From Mongoliibacter ruber (GTDB lineage Bacteria > Bacteroidota > Bacteroidia > Cytophagales > Cyclobacteriaceae), in NCBI RefSeq assembly GCF_003003005.1, contig NZ_PVTR01000003.1:108890-172889 (forward strand): a stretch of DNA of 64,000 nucleotides, given 5' to 3'. Positions within the stretch are counted from its first letter, which is position 1; each line of letters opens with the position of its first letter. Position numbers and translations under genes: made by a program. The notes under the pieces were generated by a model. That model worked only from the letters and a program-made list of their open reading frames with translations, did no database searches and was not told the origin of the DNA. Shown one piece after another: positions 18,269 through 26,453 of this stretch.

Positions 18269-18296
18269 AAAGAAGTGCACAAACGTGCACTTCTTT
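18269..18296 (-). terminator. Rho-independent terminator after the SusC/SusD pair
   Basis: Perfect 12-base arms AAAGAAGTGCAC and GTGCACTTCTTT enclose a 4-base loop. Read on the minus strand the hairpin is followed by TTTTTGAT, giving a U-tract. It lies 25 bases past the SusD stop codon and separates SusCD from the VCBS/ASPIC genes. Confidence 0.82.
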
Positions 18297-18320
18297 CATG
18301 TTTTAGTATGTCAAACCTGA

Positions 18321-19823
18321 TTAATAACCAGGATTTTGAGACAAGCTTGGATTAGCCTGTAGCTGATTCTCTGGGATTGGGAATAGATTTCTGAATGCCG
18401 GTGAAGCTGCTTTTTCCCACCATGCATCATTGAATCTTCCAAACCTGATCAAATCAGATCTTCTATGACCTTCAGCAAACAACTCTCTACCTCTTTCTGC
18501 CAATAGAACATTCGCATCCAAAGAAGAAAGTAATGGCGCATTGGCTCTTTCTCTCAATTGGTTGACCAATTGAAGAGCTGTAGAATTGTTACCCAATCTC
18601 CACTCTGCTTCTGCTTTCATCAACAAAACATCAGCGAACCTGTATATTGGAAAGTCATTGCTCAAGTTAGGCGCTGCACCCATAGCAATTTCAAACTTAC
18701 CTATCCTAGTACCTGCCTGACGGAAAGCATTAGGTCCAAGTTGATTGATTTCAGGAGTAAAGTTGATTTCAGGTCCATCAGGATCACCATCAAAGGCGTC
18801 ATCTATCAATGGCGTAACACCATCAGCAGCGAATTGAGGACCTTCTCTTAAAGATGCCTTTCTGGTATCTCCCTCTTCAAAACTATTGTAAAATTCTTCC
18901 AAAGCCGCATACCCGTTCCATGGCTGCTCTTGCAACTCAAATGTCAATTGATTAGAGTAATGCAGAGACATTTGGTGAATATTGAATCCTGGAGCGTTGT
19001 TTGCATCATAAGGAACTGTAAACATGTTCTCAGGTGAATTGTCATTGTTAGTAGAAAAGTTCGAGAAGAAGTTTGGCGCTAACGAATAAGGACCTTCATT
19101 GATGATGACATCCAAAATTGTATTGGCGTCAGCCCACCTTGGTGATCCTGTATACACTTCTGCATTTAGGTATAACTTGGCCAACATCATATGTGCTGTC
19201 CAATAGTTAAGGTTTGACCTAGTATTTTCTCTTGTCAAAGTCTCAACATTTTCCAAAATTGAAGACTCAATGAAATCGAATACTTCCTGTCTTGTGCTTT
19301 GCACAGGGCTACCGCCTCTATCTGTTTCTCTGATAATTGGGACATTTCCAAAATTATCAATCAACAGAAGGTAACCAAAAGCTCTAAGCACTCTTAATTC
19401 AGCTGCCAGCTCGTCAAGATCTGGGTATTGCTGTAGCAACAAGTTTGACTCAGCCACAATTCTGAATCCATATTGCCAGGCACCATTCAAAGGACCATCT
19501 ACTGAGATCCAAGTATGCCTATGCGTTCTCAACCAAATACCACCATCTTCCCAATCCGCACCTTTCTGCGGGATGGCCAATTCGTCCGATGATACTTCTA
19601 CCACTGCATAATAACCGCCGTGACCACCAAATCCGCCTTGATCACTTGCTACTACTGCACCATATGCAGATTGCTTCAATACTTCGATCAGCTCGGGAGT
19701 AACATTCGCCTCCAACTCCTCCTGCGTGATACCCGAAAGTACCTCCTGCTCCAATTCCCAACAAGACCCCATGGCAACTGCCACCAAGCCTCCCATTAAT
19801 ACTGTTTTAATTGATCGTAACAT
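18321..19823 (-). CDS. SusD/RagB-family outer-membrane lipoprotein
   Basis: A 500-residue SusD-like lipoprotein (signal ending VAMGSC). It should form the lid that captures ligand over the SusC channel at the cell surface. Family marks include the N-terminal NVTPELIEVLKQSAYG region, the central TPR-like part with NYWTAHMMLAKLYLNAEVY, and the C-terminal block YRFADVLLMKAEAEWRLG then RGRELFAEGHRRSDLIRFGRF. The gene lies 19 bases after its SusC partner. The ligand cannot be read from sequence, and no glycoside hydrolase is in the same operon; the downstream partners are VCBS/ASPIC lipoproteins instead. Confidence 0.95.
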   Translation of the reverse strand: MLRSIKTVLMGGLVAVAMGSCWELEQEVLSGITQEELEANVTPELIEVLKQSAYGAVVASDQGGFGGHGGYYAVVEVSSDELAIPQKGADWEDGGIWLRTHRHTWISVDGPLNGAWQYGFRIVAESNLLLQQYPDLDELAAELRVLRAFGYLLLIDNFGNVPIIRETDRGGSPVQSTRQEVFDFIESSILENVETLTRENTRSNLNYWTAHMMLAKLYLNAEVYTGSPRWADANTILDVIINEGPYSLAPNFFSNFSTNNDNSPENMFTVPYDANNAPGFNIHQMSLHYSNQLTFELQEQPWNGYAALEEFYNSFEEGDTRKASLREGPQFAADGVTPLIDDAFDGDPDGPEINFTPEINQLGPNAFRQAGTRIGKFEIAMGAAPNLSNDFPIYRFADVLLMKAEAEWRLGNNSTALQLVNQLRERANAPLLSSLDANVLLAERGRELFAEGHRRSDLIRFGRFNDAWWEKAASPAFRNLFPIPENQLQANPSLSQNPGY

Positions 19824-19842
19824 ATTTATTTTTGAGTTTATG

Positions 19843-22827
19843 TTATTTAAATGTTAGGGTTAATCCCAAAGTCACAATTCTTGGCAAGAAATAAGTATTT
19901 CTTCTTTCAATACCAGGAGCCAAAGGATTAGGGTTTAATACATCTTCTGTATCCGTCCATCTTACTTCTGGGTCAACTCCTGAGAATTGAGTAAACGTGA
20001 TCAGGTTTTGCACCCCACCATAGAATCTTAAGTTGTTGATACTTTCAGAATTTGTCGGAAAGTTATACCCTATTTGAAGGTTGTCCAACCTGATGAAATC
20101 TCCTCTTTCCAAATACAAATCAGAGAAAGTAGGTGTAGATGTAACAAGCGGATTGGTCGGAGTGTTTCGAGTAACCACTGAATTCCAGGAATTTGAAGCA
20201 CCATCAGCGTTTTCATAGAATCCTCTGAATGAGTTGTAGATCATATGACCGAAGCTACCTCTTGCCAAGAAATTCAAATCCCAGTTACCATAAATGAACG
20301 TATTTGAGAAACCAAAGTCACCTACAGGTAAACCATTGCCTAATCTTTCAAATTCAGCAGGATTTTCTCCTGAAAGAATATATTCTCCTCCATCAGTAAA
20401 TCCTTCCATCCTTGGACCGTAGAAATCACCAATTCTTTCACCTTCTCTGTTCCATACAATTGGGTTGTTGTTTTGACCCGGAGCGCCCGGAATACCTTGA
20501 CGGATTTCAGGAAGCTGAATAGAACCTACACCGATATTTTCAATTCTTGTCCTTTTGTAGATGGTGAAGTTTACTGTTGGTGTCCAAGAAACAGGACCCA
20601 ATTTCAAGTCATTCACACTTGCAATAAATTCGAAACCTGCAGATGTCAGGTCACCTACGTTAGCCCAAATATTTGGTGCAGTGTAGAAGTTGCCTGGAAG
20701 GAACTCATTTGGTGCACCAACTGGAACGGTTGTATTGAATATCAAATCAGAGATTGTTCTCTGGTAATAATCCATTTGACCGGTAATCCTACCATTAAAT
20801 AACCCGAAATCTAAACCAACAGTAAATTCTTGTGTGGTTTCCCATCTCAACTGAGGGTTAGGGTTTGAAAGTTGGTTGATACCCACAAATACTGAATTTG
20901 GGTCAGTCGGGTCCAAAGGAATCCTGTTACCGTTTCCATAAATACCCAAAGCCAATGTTGGATTAGGAGGAAGCTGTCCAACCACTCCAAATGAAGCCCT
21001 TGGCTTGAACTGATTGAAAATACCCATGTCAAAAACCTGAGTCAGGTCAGCACCCGCACTTACTGCAGGAAATAGACCTGTTTGGTTTTCTCTACCAAAT
21101 CCTGAATAAGTCTCTGCTCTTAAAGAAGCAGAAAGGAAATAAGTATTGGCATAATTGAAATTTGCTCTTGTGAATAAAGAGTTCAAAATAGCTCTTGTAG
21201 CAAAAGACCCCATGCCTGTACCTGGGCCTAATCTAAGTCCACCAGCACCTAAATTATTAGGACCTTGATCAAAAAGGAATCTTGTAGAAGAGGCATTCAT
21301 TCCTCTCTCTTCAAAAACTTGAGTCTCAGCACCCGCCAAAAGGGCAAAATTTAACCTATCTGCAATCTCGTCTTCAAATCTGATAGTACCATTCCAGATA
21401 CTTGTAGTTCTGTCAAAAAGGTTTTGACCAGCCTGTCCGTTTCTACCAAAACCTGTTTCAAAATCTTGTCTTGAATAAAATTGGGTTGAAAGATCAGTAA
21501 ACCTATCTTGGGAAAACTGAGATGAGATTGTAAACTTATCAGAAAGGTCATACTCCGCTCTAAAAGAATAAATTGCGGCTCTTTGTTCATTTGTAAATCT
21601 TTGCTGATTGATTAAAGCAACAGGATTGTAGAAATCAAACAATGGTCTTTGGAAATATCCACCGAAATCTCTGTTTGCGCCTTCAGTGTTTTCAAAAACA
21701 GGAGCTGTAGGATTATAAATAGTGGCGTACCTTACTGCCTCTGAATTTACATTTTGTCCATCTGTATTGGTGAAAGACAAATTGAGATTCAATCTCAATC
21801 TATTGTTCAATGCACCATGCGACATATTGAACCTCGTATTCAAAGATTCTCTATTTGTATTCTGAACAATACCGTCATTATTACGATAGTTGACAGAAGC
21901 TAAAAATTGAGTATTTTCAAATCCACCTGTTATGGAAGCATTGACCGTCCCATTGTAAGCAGTCTGCAAGACCTCATCTCTCCAATTTGTTTGTGAACCG
22001 TAGTTGGTTCCACCTCTTTCTACAAATTCTTCTGCAGATAAAACCGGAATCAAATTGGTTGGAGATTCAGCTGTACCAAAGGTGTTGATGGTTACAGAAG
22101 AAATTCCTTTTTTAGAAGTTCCTTTTTTGGTCGTTATCAAAATTACACCGGCAGCACCTCTTGTACCATAGATGGCAGCTGCAGAAGCATCTTTCAACAC
22201 ATCAAATGTTTCGATATCATTTGGATCGACTGCATCGATAGAAGCACCGATTACACCATCCAATACAATCAGAGGAGACTGTGAAGCTCCAAAAGAGGAA
22301 ATACCTCTTAAACGAACAGTAGGTGCTTCGTTAGGGTTACCACCTGGCCTTGTTACTGAAAGGCCCGCTACTTTACCTTGTAGCAATTGGGTAGGATTAG
22401 TGAAGTTACCTCTGTTGAATTGTTCTGAACTAACAGAAGCTACAGCAGATGTAATCTCCTTTTTATCCTGTGTACCATAACCGATCACGACAGCTTCCTG
22501 TAAGCTTTGGATATCTTCTTCCAATTGGATATCGACGATGGATTGGTTACCAATTGTTACTTCTTGTGCAGTAAATCCAACAAAAGAAAAAACTAGAACC
22601 TGATCTCCAGGTTGAACACTGATGGTGTATCTACCATCTAAATCGGTAGTAGTACCTCGGGTGGTGCCTTTCACCAAAACTGTTACGCCTGGTAGTGGGT
22701 CACCAAATTCGGTATCCAGGACTGTACCTGATACCTCCCTGCCTTGTGCATTTGCTGCTGCAATACTGAATACCATCAGTACGGTTACCAGCATAAATGC
22801 TTTTAATTTTTGTAAATAATTTCTCAT
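19843..22827 (-). CDS. SusC/RagA-family TonB-dependent outer-membrane transporter
   Basis: A 994-residue TonB-dependent transporter with signal peptide ending AAANAQG. It has an N-terminal carboxypeptidase-regulatory-like domain (VSGTVLDTEFGDPLPGVTV, about residues 32-110), a plug starting near QEAVVIGYGTQDKKEIT with the SusC marks VRLRGISSFG and AAAIYGTRGAAGVILITTKKG, and a long beta-barrel ending in LTLTFK with a terminal aromatic. It imports ligands too large for porins, powered by TonB-ExbBD. It is first in the unit with SusD 19 bases behind. A TAGATTTG -7 box lies about 47 bases upstream of the start. Confidence 0.96.
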   Translation of the reverse strand: MRNYLQKLKAFMLVTVLMVFSIAAANAQGREVSGTVLDTEFGDPLPGVTVLVKGTTRGTTTDLDGRYTISVQPGDQVLVFSFVGFTAQEVTIGNQSIVDIQLEEDIQSLQEAVVIGYGTQDKKEITSAVASVSSEQFNRGNFTNPTQLLQGKVAGLSVTRPGGNPNEAPTVRLRGISSFGASQSPLIVLDGVIGASIDAVDPNDIETFDVLKDASAAAIYGTRGAAGVILITTKKGTSKKGISSVTINTFGTAESPTNLIPVLSAEEFVERGGTNYGSQTNWRDEVLQTAYNGTVNASITGGFENTQFLASVNYRNNDGIVQNTNRESLNTRFNMSHGALNNRLRLNLNLSFTNTDGQNVNSEAVRYATIYNPTAPVFENTEGANRDFGGYFQRPLFDFYNPVALINQQRFTNEQRAAIYSFRAEYDLSDKFTISSQFSQDRFTDLSTQFYSRQDFETGFGRNGQAGQNLFDRTTSIWNGTIRFEDEIADRLNFALLAGAETQVFEERGMNASSTRFLFDQGPNNLGAGGLRLGPGTGMGSFATRAILNSLFTRANFNYANTYFLSASLRAETYSGFGRENQTGLFPAVSAGADLTQVFDMGIFNQFKPRASFGVVGQLPPNPTLALGIYGNGNRIPLDPTDPNSVFVGINQLSNPNPQLRWETTQEFTVGLDFGLFNGRITGQMDYYQRTISDLIFNTTVPVGAPNEFLPGNFYTAPNIWANVGDLTSAGFEFIASVNDLKLGPVSWTPTVNFTIYKRTRIENIGVGSIQLPEIRQGIPGAPGQNNNPIVWNREGERIGDFYGPRMEGFTDGGEYILSGENPAEFERLGNGLPVGDFGFSNTFIYGNWDLNFLARGSFGHMIYNSFRGFYENADGASNSWNSVVTRNTPTNPLVTSTPTFSDLYLERGDFIRLDNLQIGYNFPTNSESINNLRFYGGVQNLITFTQFSGVDPEVRWTDTEDVLNPNPLAPGIERRNTYFLPRIVTLGLTLTFK

Positions 22828-22873
22828 AGGGTTTGTTGTTTTGAAAAAAACGAAATGGTTTAATAGTTAATTT

Positions 22874-22881
22874 CAAATCTA
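22874..22881 (-). promoter_or_regulatory. Putative -7 promoter box of the SusC/SusD operon
   Basis: TAGATTTG on the minus strand matches the Bacteroidota TAnnTTTG element and sits about 47 bases before the SusC start. A TTG about 25 bases further upstream is a loose -33 candidate. Between here and 23229 the gap is AT-rich and I see no gene, only the divergent promoter region of the next gene. Confidence 0.45.
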
Positions 22882-23229
22882 AAATGATTGTTTAAATTTA
22901 ATTTTGCAATATTTAACAAAAGCCCCCTACGCCTTTTGAATCAGCCCGCGTTAACAGAATAAAGGTATTTTTTCCTTATTGTTAACAATAGTTGAATATT
23001 ATTAATGAATACATAACCGAAAACGTTTGAACTTTTCGAATAGTTAAAATTTTTCGATTTTATTAAAAATGTGAAAATAGACCATGTATTTTTCAATTAA
23101 GCAGAGTAAAAGCAAAATCTTTGAAAACAGGCGAATTTCAAAGATTTGGGCTAAAAGTTGATTTCTTAACAAATCTTAAAATTAGATAAGAGGATCATAA
23201 TTGAAATACAGTAGAAATAAGAAGACCGA

Positions 23230-23390
23230 ATTGTAGATCTTAGATTTAAGATTTTAGAATTGGGTTTGAGGTTGTTCATGGGTTTAGGTAAGAAAGAAGA
23301 ATATGAAAGTATGATGCTGGGCATATTTTTCTATTTTATTTCACGAAGTATATTTCTACCTTATTTCACAAAGTATATCTCAATTAGAAA
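23230..23390. repeat. Two dispersed repeats upstream of the lactone-oxidase-like gene
   Basis: Bases 23230-23309 match 33417-33496 (shared words ATTTTAGAATTGGGTT and GAGGTTGTTCA). Bases 23333-23385 form two degenerate tandem half-units, TTATTTCACGAAGTATAT and TTATTTCACAAAGTATAT, related to the ATAT/TTCG elements at 1193 and 39361. Both lie in the open 5' extension of the next gene and are not coding. Confidence 0.6.
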
Positions 23391-23394
23391 CCTC

Positions 23395-24762
23395 ATGAAC
23401 AAAAGAACCTTTGTCAAAAACACCACCGTCCTAATCGGGGCAGCATTTGTTTCGCCCTGGATTTCCTGTTCACCCAAAAAACCTGAATCAATGCAAGCTG
23501 ATTACCTTTTGAACTGGGCTGAGAATTTCCGTTTCAGCACCAACAATGTCCACTACCCCAAATCAATTGCCGAAGTGCAAGAGTTAGTCAAAAAAAGCAG
23601 TTCCCTCAGGGTTTTGGGCTCAAGACATTCTTTTAATAGCATTGCAGATTCTGATGAGATGTTGGTTTCTTTTGACCATTTGAACAAAATCATTTCCCTC
23701 GATAAAGAAAAAATGGAGGTGACTGTAGAAGGTGGAATCAAATATGGTGAACTTTGTACTTTTCTGCATGAGAATGGTTTTGCTTTGCATAATCTCGCTT
23801 CCCTTCCTCATATCTCCGTCGCAGGGACGATTGCTACCGCCACCCACGGATCTGGACTGGAAAATGGCAACCTGTCCACTGGAGTCGCTGCTTTAGAATT
23901 TGTAAACGCAAAAGGTCAAATAGTCAGTTTAGGTAAAGAGGATGAGGAATTCTATGGCGCAGTGGTCGGGTTGGGCGCTTTAGGTCCGGTGACCCAAGTA
24001 ACCTTGGAATTGCAACCGGCTTTCGAGGTCGCACAGGTAGTCTACTTAGACATGCCCATGGAAGCGCTCAAAGATAACTTTCGCGAAATCATGGGTTCGG
24101 CATACAGTGTAAGTTTGTTTTTAGACTGGGCTAGCGACAAAGTAAATGAGGTCTGGATAAAAAAAAGGGTGACCACGGGTGAAGAGCCTGAATTTCCTGA
24201 GGAGTTTTTTGGAGCCAAAAAGGCAAGTATCAAGATGCACCCTGTACCATCAATGGACGCAGAAAGTTGTTCAGAGCAATTGGGTACACCGGGACCATGG
24301 TACGACAGACTTCCCCATTTCAAGATGGAGTTTCAACCCAGTGCCGGTAAAGAACTGCAATCGGAATTCTTTGTCTCATTGGAAAAGGGGTATGAAGCCA
24401 TTATGGCTGTCAAAGAAATGTCCGAACAAATTCATCCTCATCTTTTTATTTCAGAAATCAGGACCATCAAAGCGGATGACCTGTGGATGAGCACCGCCTA
24501 TCAGAGGGATTCCGTTGCCATCCATACCACCTGGAAACAGGAAATCCCTGAAGTGATGGCTTTGCTTCCTCAAATGGAATCCAAGCTGGAAAAATTTAAT
24601 CCAAGACCGCACTGGGCAAAGTTGTTTACCATCCCCTATAGCACCCTAAGTAGCCGCTACCCCAAGCTGGAAGCATTCAAGACCCTGTTGGCCAAACACG
24701 ACCCCGACGGAAAATTCAGGAATGAATTTGTGAAGAGGAATGTGTTTGGGGAGGAAAGGTGA
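23395..24762 (+). CDS. FAD-linked sugar-1,4-lactone-oxidase-like protein (VAO family)
   Basis: A 455-residue flavoprotein of the vanillyl-alcohol-oxidase superfamily, in the group of L-gulono/D-arabinono-lactone and alditol oxidases. The FAD-binding PP-loop GSRHSFNSIADS near residue 75 contains the histidine that is covalently flavinylated in this group. HISVAGTIATATHGSG near 140 follows, and the C-terminus has PRPHWAKLF plus DPDGKFRNEFVKR. The start at 23395 gives a signal MNKRTFVKNT...PWISC, lipoprotein-like with a twin-arginine-like basic start, so it is probably exported. The frame is open back to 23260, but that stretch is repeat DNA. Substrate is likely a sugar lactone or polyol; this is inference from the family. 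Confidence 0.9.
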   Translation: MNKRTFVKNTTVLIGAAFVSPWISCSPKKPESMQADYLLNWAENFRFSTNNVHYPKSIAEVQELVKKSSSLRVLGSRHSFNSIADSDEMLVSFDHLNKIISLDKEKMEVTVEGGIKYGELCTFLHENGFALHNLASLPHISVAGTIATATHGSGLENGNLSTGVAALEFVNAKGQIVSLGKEDEEFYGAVVGLGALGPVTQVTLELQPAFEVAQVVYLDMPMEALKDNFREIMGSAYSVSLFLDWASDKVNEVWIKKRVTTGEEPEFPEEFFGAKKASIKMHPVPSMDAESCSEQLGTPGPWYDRLPHFKMEFQPSAGKELQSEFFVSLEKGYEAIMAVKEMSEQIHPHLFISEIRTIKADDLWMSTAYQRDSVAIHTTWKQEIPEVMALLPQMESKLEKFNPRPHWAKLFTIPYSTLSSRYPKLEAFKTLLAKHDPDGKFRNEFVKRNVFGEER

Positions 24763-24904
24763 GGAATAAAAAAAAGAAGCGAGAAGCGAGAGTCTAGAAA
24801 TTTACGAAATACGAATTACGAGGCTTCCTTAAGCTCAATACATCAGTTCATTTGAAAGAGTGAGAATTCAGAAACAGAAGTCAAGATACAAGATGGGAAT
24901 GAAG

Positions 24905-25058
24905 TGTGTGAAAACAAGGTGTTTTAGGCACAAAAATGCCGTAGGATTTCCTGCCGGAGGCACGGCATGGCCGAAATAATAGCCCGGCAATTTATTGCCG
25001 GGATCAAAGATTAGGTGTGGGTTATAAAGTGCCATAGGCACGGACGATATTAAATCGA
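24905..25058. repeat. Intergenic hairpin-rich element
   Basis: The element is bounded by related GTGCC-type palindromes. It holds TTTAGGCAC...TGCCGTAGG at the left, GCCGGAGGCACGGC in the middle, the perfect hairpin CCCGGCAATTTATTGCCGGG at 24983-25002, and AGTGCCATAGGCACGG at the right. It has no coding content; the open frame here is an artefact. The form resembles non-coding elements I know from other Bacteroidota genomes. Bases 25059-25190 show nothing I can name. Confidence 0.55.
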
Positions 25059-25194
25059 AAAGAGTCAAGTAATATCAGGATCCGACAATAGACAGTATTC
25101 ATATTTTTAGCTAAATCTATGAAGTATAGTTCATTTTTTTAGCTAAAATTACGAGTTAGACTACATCGAAGAAGTAGACGGAAAGCTCCAATCC

Positions 25195-25395
25195 TATTCA
25201 AGCCATAGGCTTTATTACCAATAATCCGAAGCCACAGGCTCCGGATAACGTTCCCCAATTCAAGCAAAAGACCATAAAGTTGTCCGAAGGTTCCGCCTTC
25301 GGACTACTGATAAAGGAGTTTCAAGCTCCAATTCTATTTAAGCCAAAGGCTTTATACCATCAATCCGAAGCCACAGGCTCCGGATAATCTTCCCC
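25195..25395. repeat. REP-like hairpin array (two units, third variant)
   Basis: Two roughly 130-bp units, each with AGCC-A-AGGCTTTA followed by TCCGAAGCCACAGGCTCCGGATAA. Between them is a TCCGAAGGTTCCGCCTTCGGA-type hairpin near 25279. Order and hairpin shapes parallel the 118-bp units near 45.5-49.3 kb, so this is a diverged relative. It ends directly at the stop codon of the DUF4249 gene. Confidence 0.7.
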
Positions 25396-25403
25396 TTCAA
25401 TCC

Positions 25404-26453
25404 TCAATCAAACCTCCACCATTCTGGAGTCACCGTATTCCATCTTCTCCCCATTGCCTTTTCTTCACAATCAAAACAAAGAGCAGGAGGATTTGCAGCA
25501 TTGGTACAGGGATTGGGTATAAAAAAAGGCACATCAGCACTGGTAGTGAAAACCCTTGAAATGGAAACCTTGGCCACTTCAAAATATCCCAAAACCCTGT
25601 CATCGGGATCTGAAAAATTTCTAATATTGCTCTGAATAGGTGCAGGGGGAATATCAAATAAAGAACCCTGATTGTTCAGTACCTGCTTTACCCTATTCCA
25701 ATACTCAAATGTCTCCCTACTGACACTCAACTGACGTACTGTGACAAAAAATGGATACAAAAACGAATCATCCACCAATCTGCTACCCAAGTTCAAACTG
25801 AAATTTCTGGATCCTGTGCCAGCAGAAGTAAGCAATGGAAGGGTACTTGGATCAATATCATCATAAATAAAACAATTCGGAGGGGGTGGTTCAAATGGAC
25901 CTCCCCCCCATAAACGCACCCAGAGGAAAGTTTCCTCCAAGGTCCAGCGGAGGTAAACGTCTTCTTCGGACTCTGGCAAGGTCACATCAGCATCAACCGA
26001 AAGGAAAGGTCTGGTTCTCATACCTTCGCTTTCTGAAAAAAAGGAATAATTTATATTCTGTTGGGCACTTTGCTTTGGCAATTCCTGAAATTCCGATTCA
26101 TAGATTTGCTCTCCAGATGCAACCCTAAGGGCATATCTTTCTCCCTCCCTAGCCCGAAAATCCCGCAGTTCATACCTCCCATCTTCTACATGCATATAAA
26201 TATGTGAACTTCCACTTTCTTCCAATAAAACAACCGTTGCATTTGTTTCTCCTCTCGGCAACAAACCAAATAGATCTGTACGTCCCACATCAACACTATG
26301 TACACCAAATTCATCCGTAAGTAAGCCATATATTACGAGTTGGCCTTCTTCGGTGACAGTTCCAAAATCAAGCGTATCTATACATCCACTTGGGATCAAT
26401 CCAAATACCAGGAAAACCATAGCGCTCATTATATAGGTGTATAACTTTTTCAT
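25404..26453 (-). CDS. DUF4249 lipoprotein
   Basis: A 349-residue lipoprotein (LIPSGC) of the Bacteroidota DUF4249 family. Its typical N-terminal beta domain begins EEGQLVIYGLLTDEFGVHSVDVGRT and contains EGERYALRVASGEQIYESE. The C-terminus has cysteine-rich ALCFDCEEK. Function is unknown, but these proteins are usually encoded beside a TonB-dependent receptor, as here. The start overlaps the stop of the receptor gene by four bases (ATGA), so the two are translationally coupled. It probably works as the surface lipoprotein partner of that receptor. Confidence 0.88.
   Translation of the reverse strand: MKKLYTYIMSAMVFLVFGLIPSGCIDTLDFGTVTEEGQLVIYGLLTDEFGVHSVDVGRTDLFGLLPRGETNATVVLLEESGSSHIYMHVEDGRYELRDFRAREGERYALRVASGEQIYESEFQELPKQSAQQNINYSFFSESEGMRTRPFLSVDADVTLPESEEDVYLRWTLEETFLWVRLWGGGPFEPPPPNCFIYDDIDPSTLPLLTSAGTGSRNFSLNLGSRLVDDSFLYPFFVTVRQLSVSRETFEYWNRVKQVLNNQGSLFDIPPAPIQSNIRNFSDPDDRVLGYFEVAKVSISRVFTTSADVPFFIPNPCTNAANPPALCFDCEEKAMGRRWNTVTPEWWRFD

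Noticed and set aside
24868-25068. Small minus-strand open frame as a gene
   Set aside because: It is a translation of palindromic non-coding DNA, with no start context or homology I recognise.
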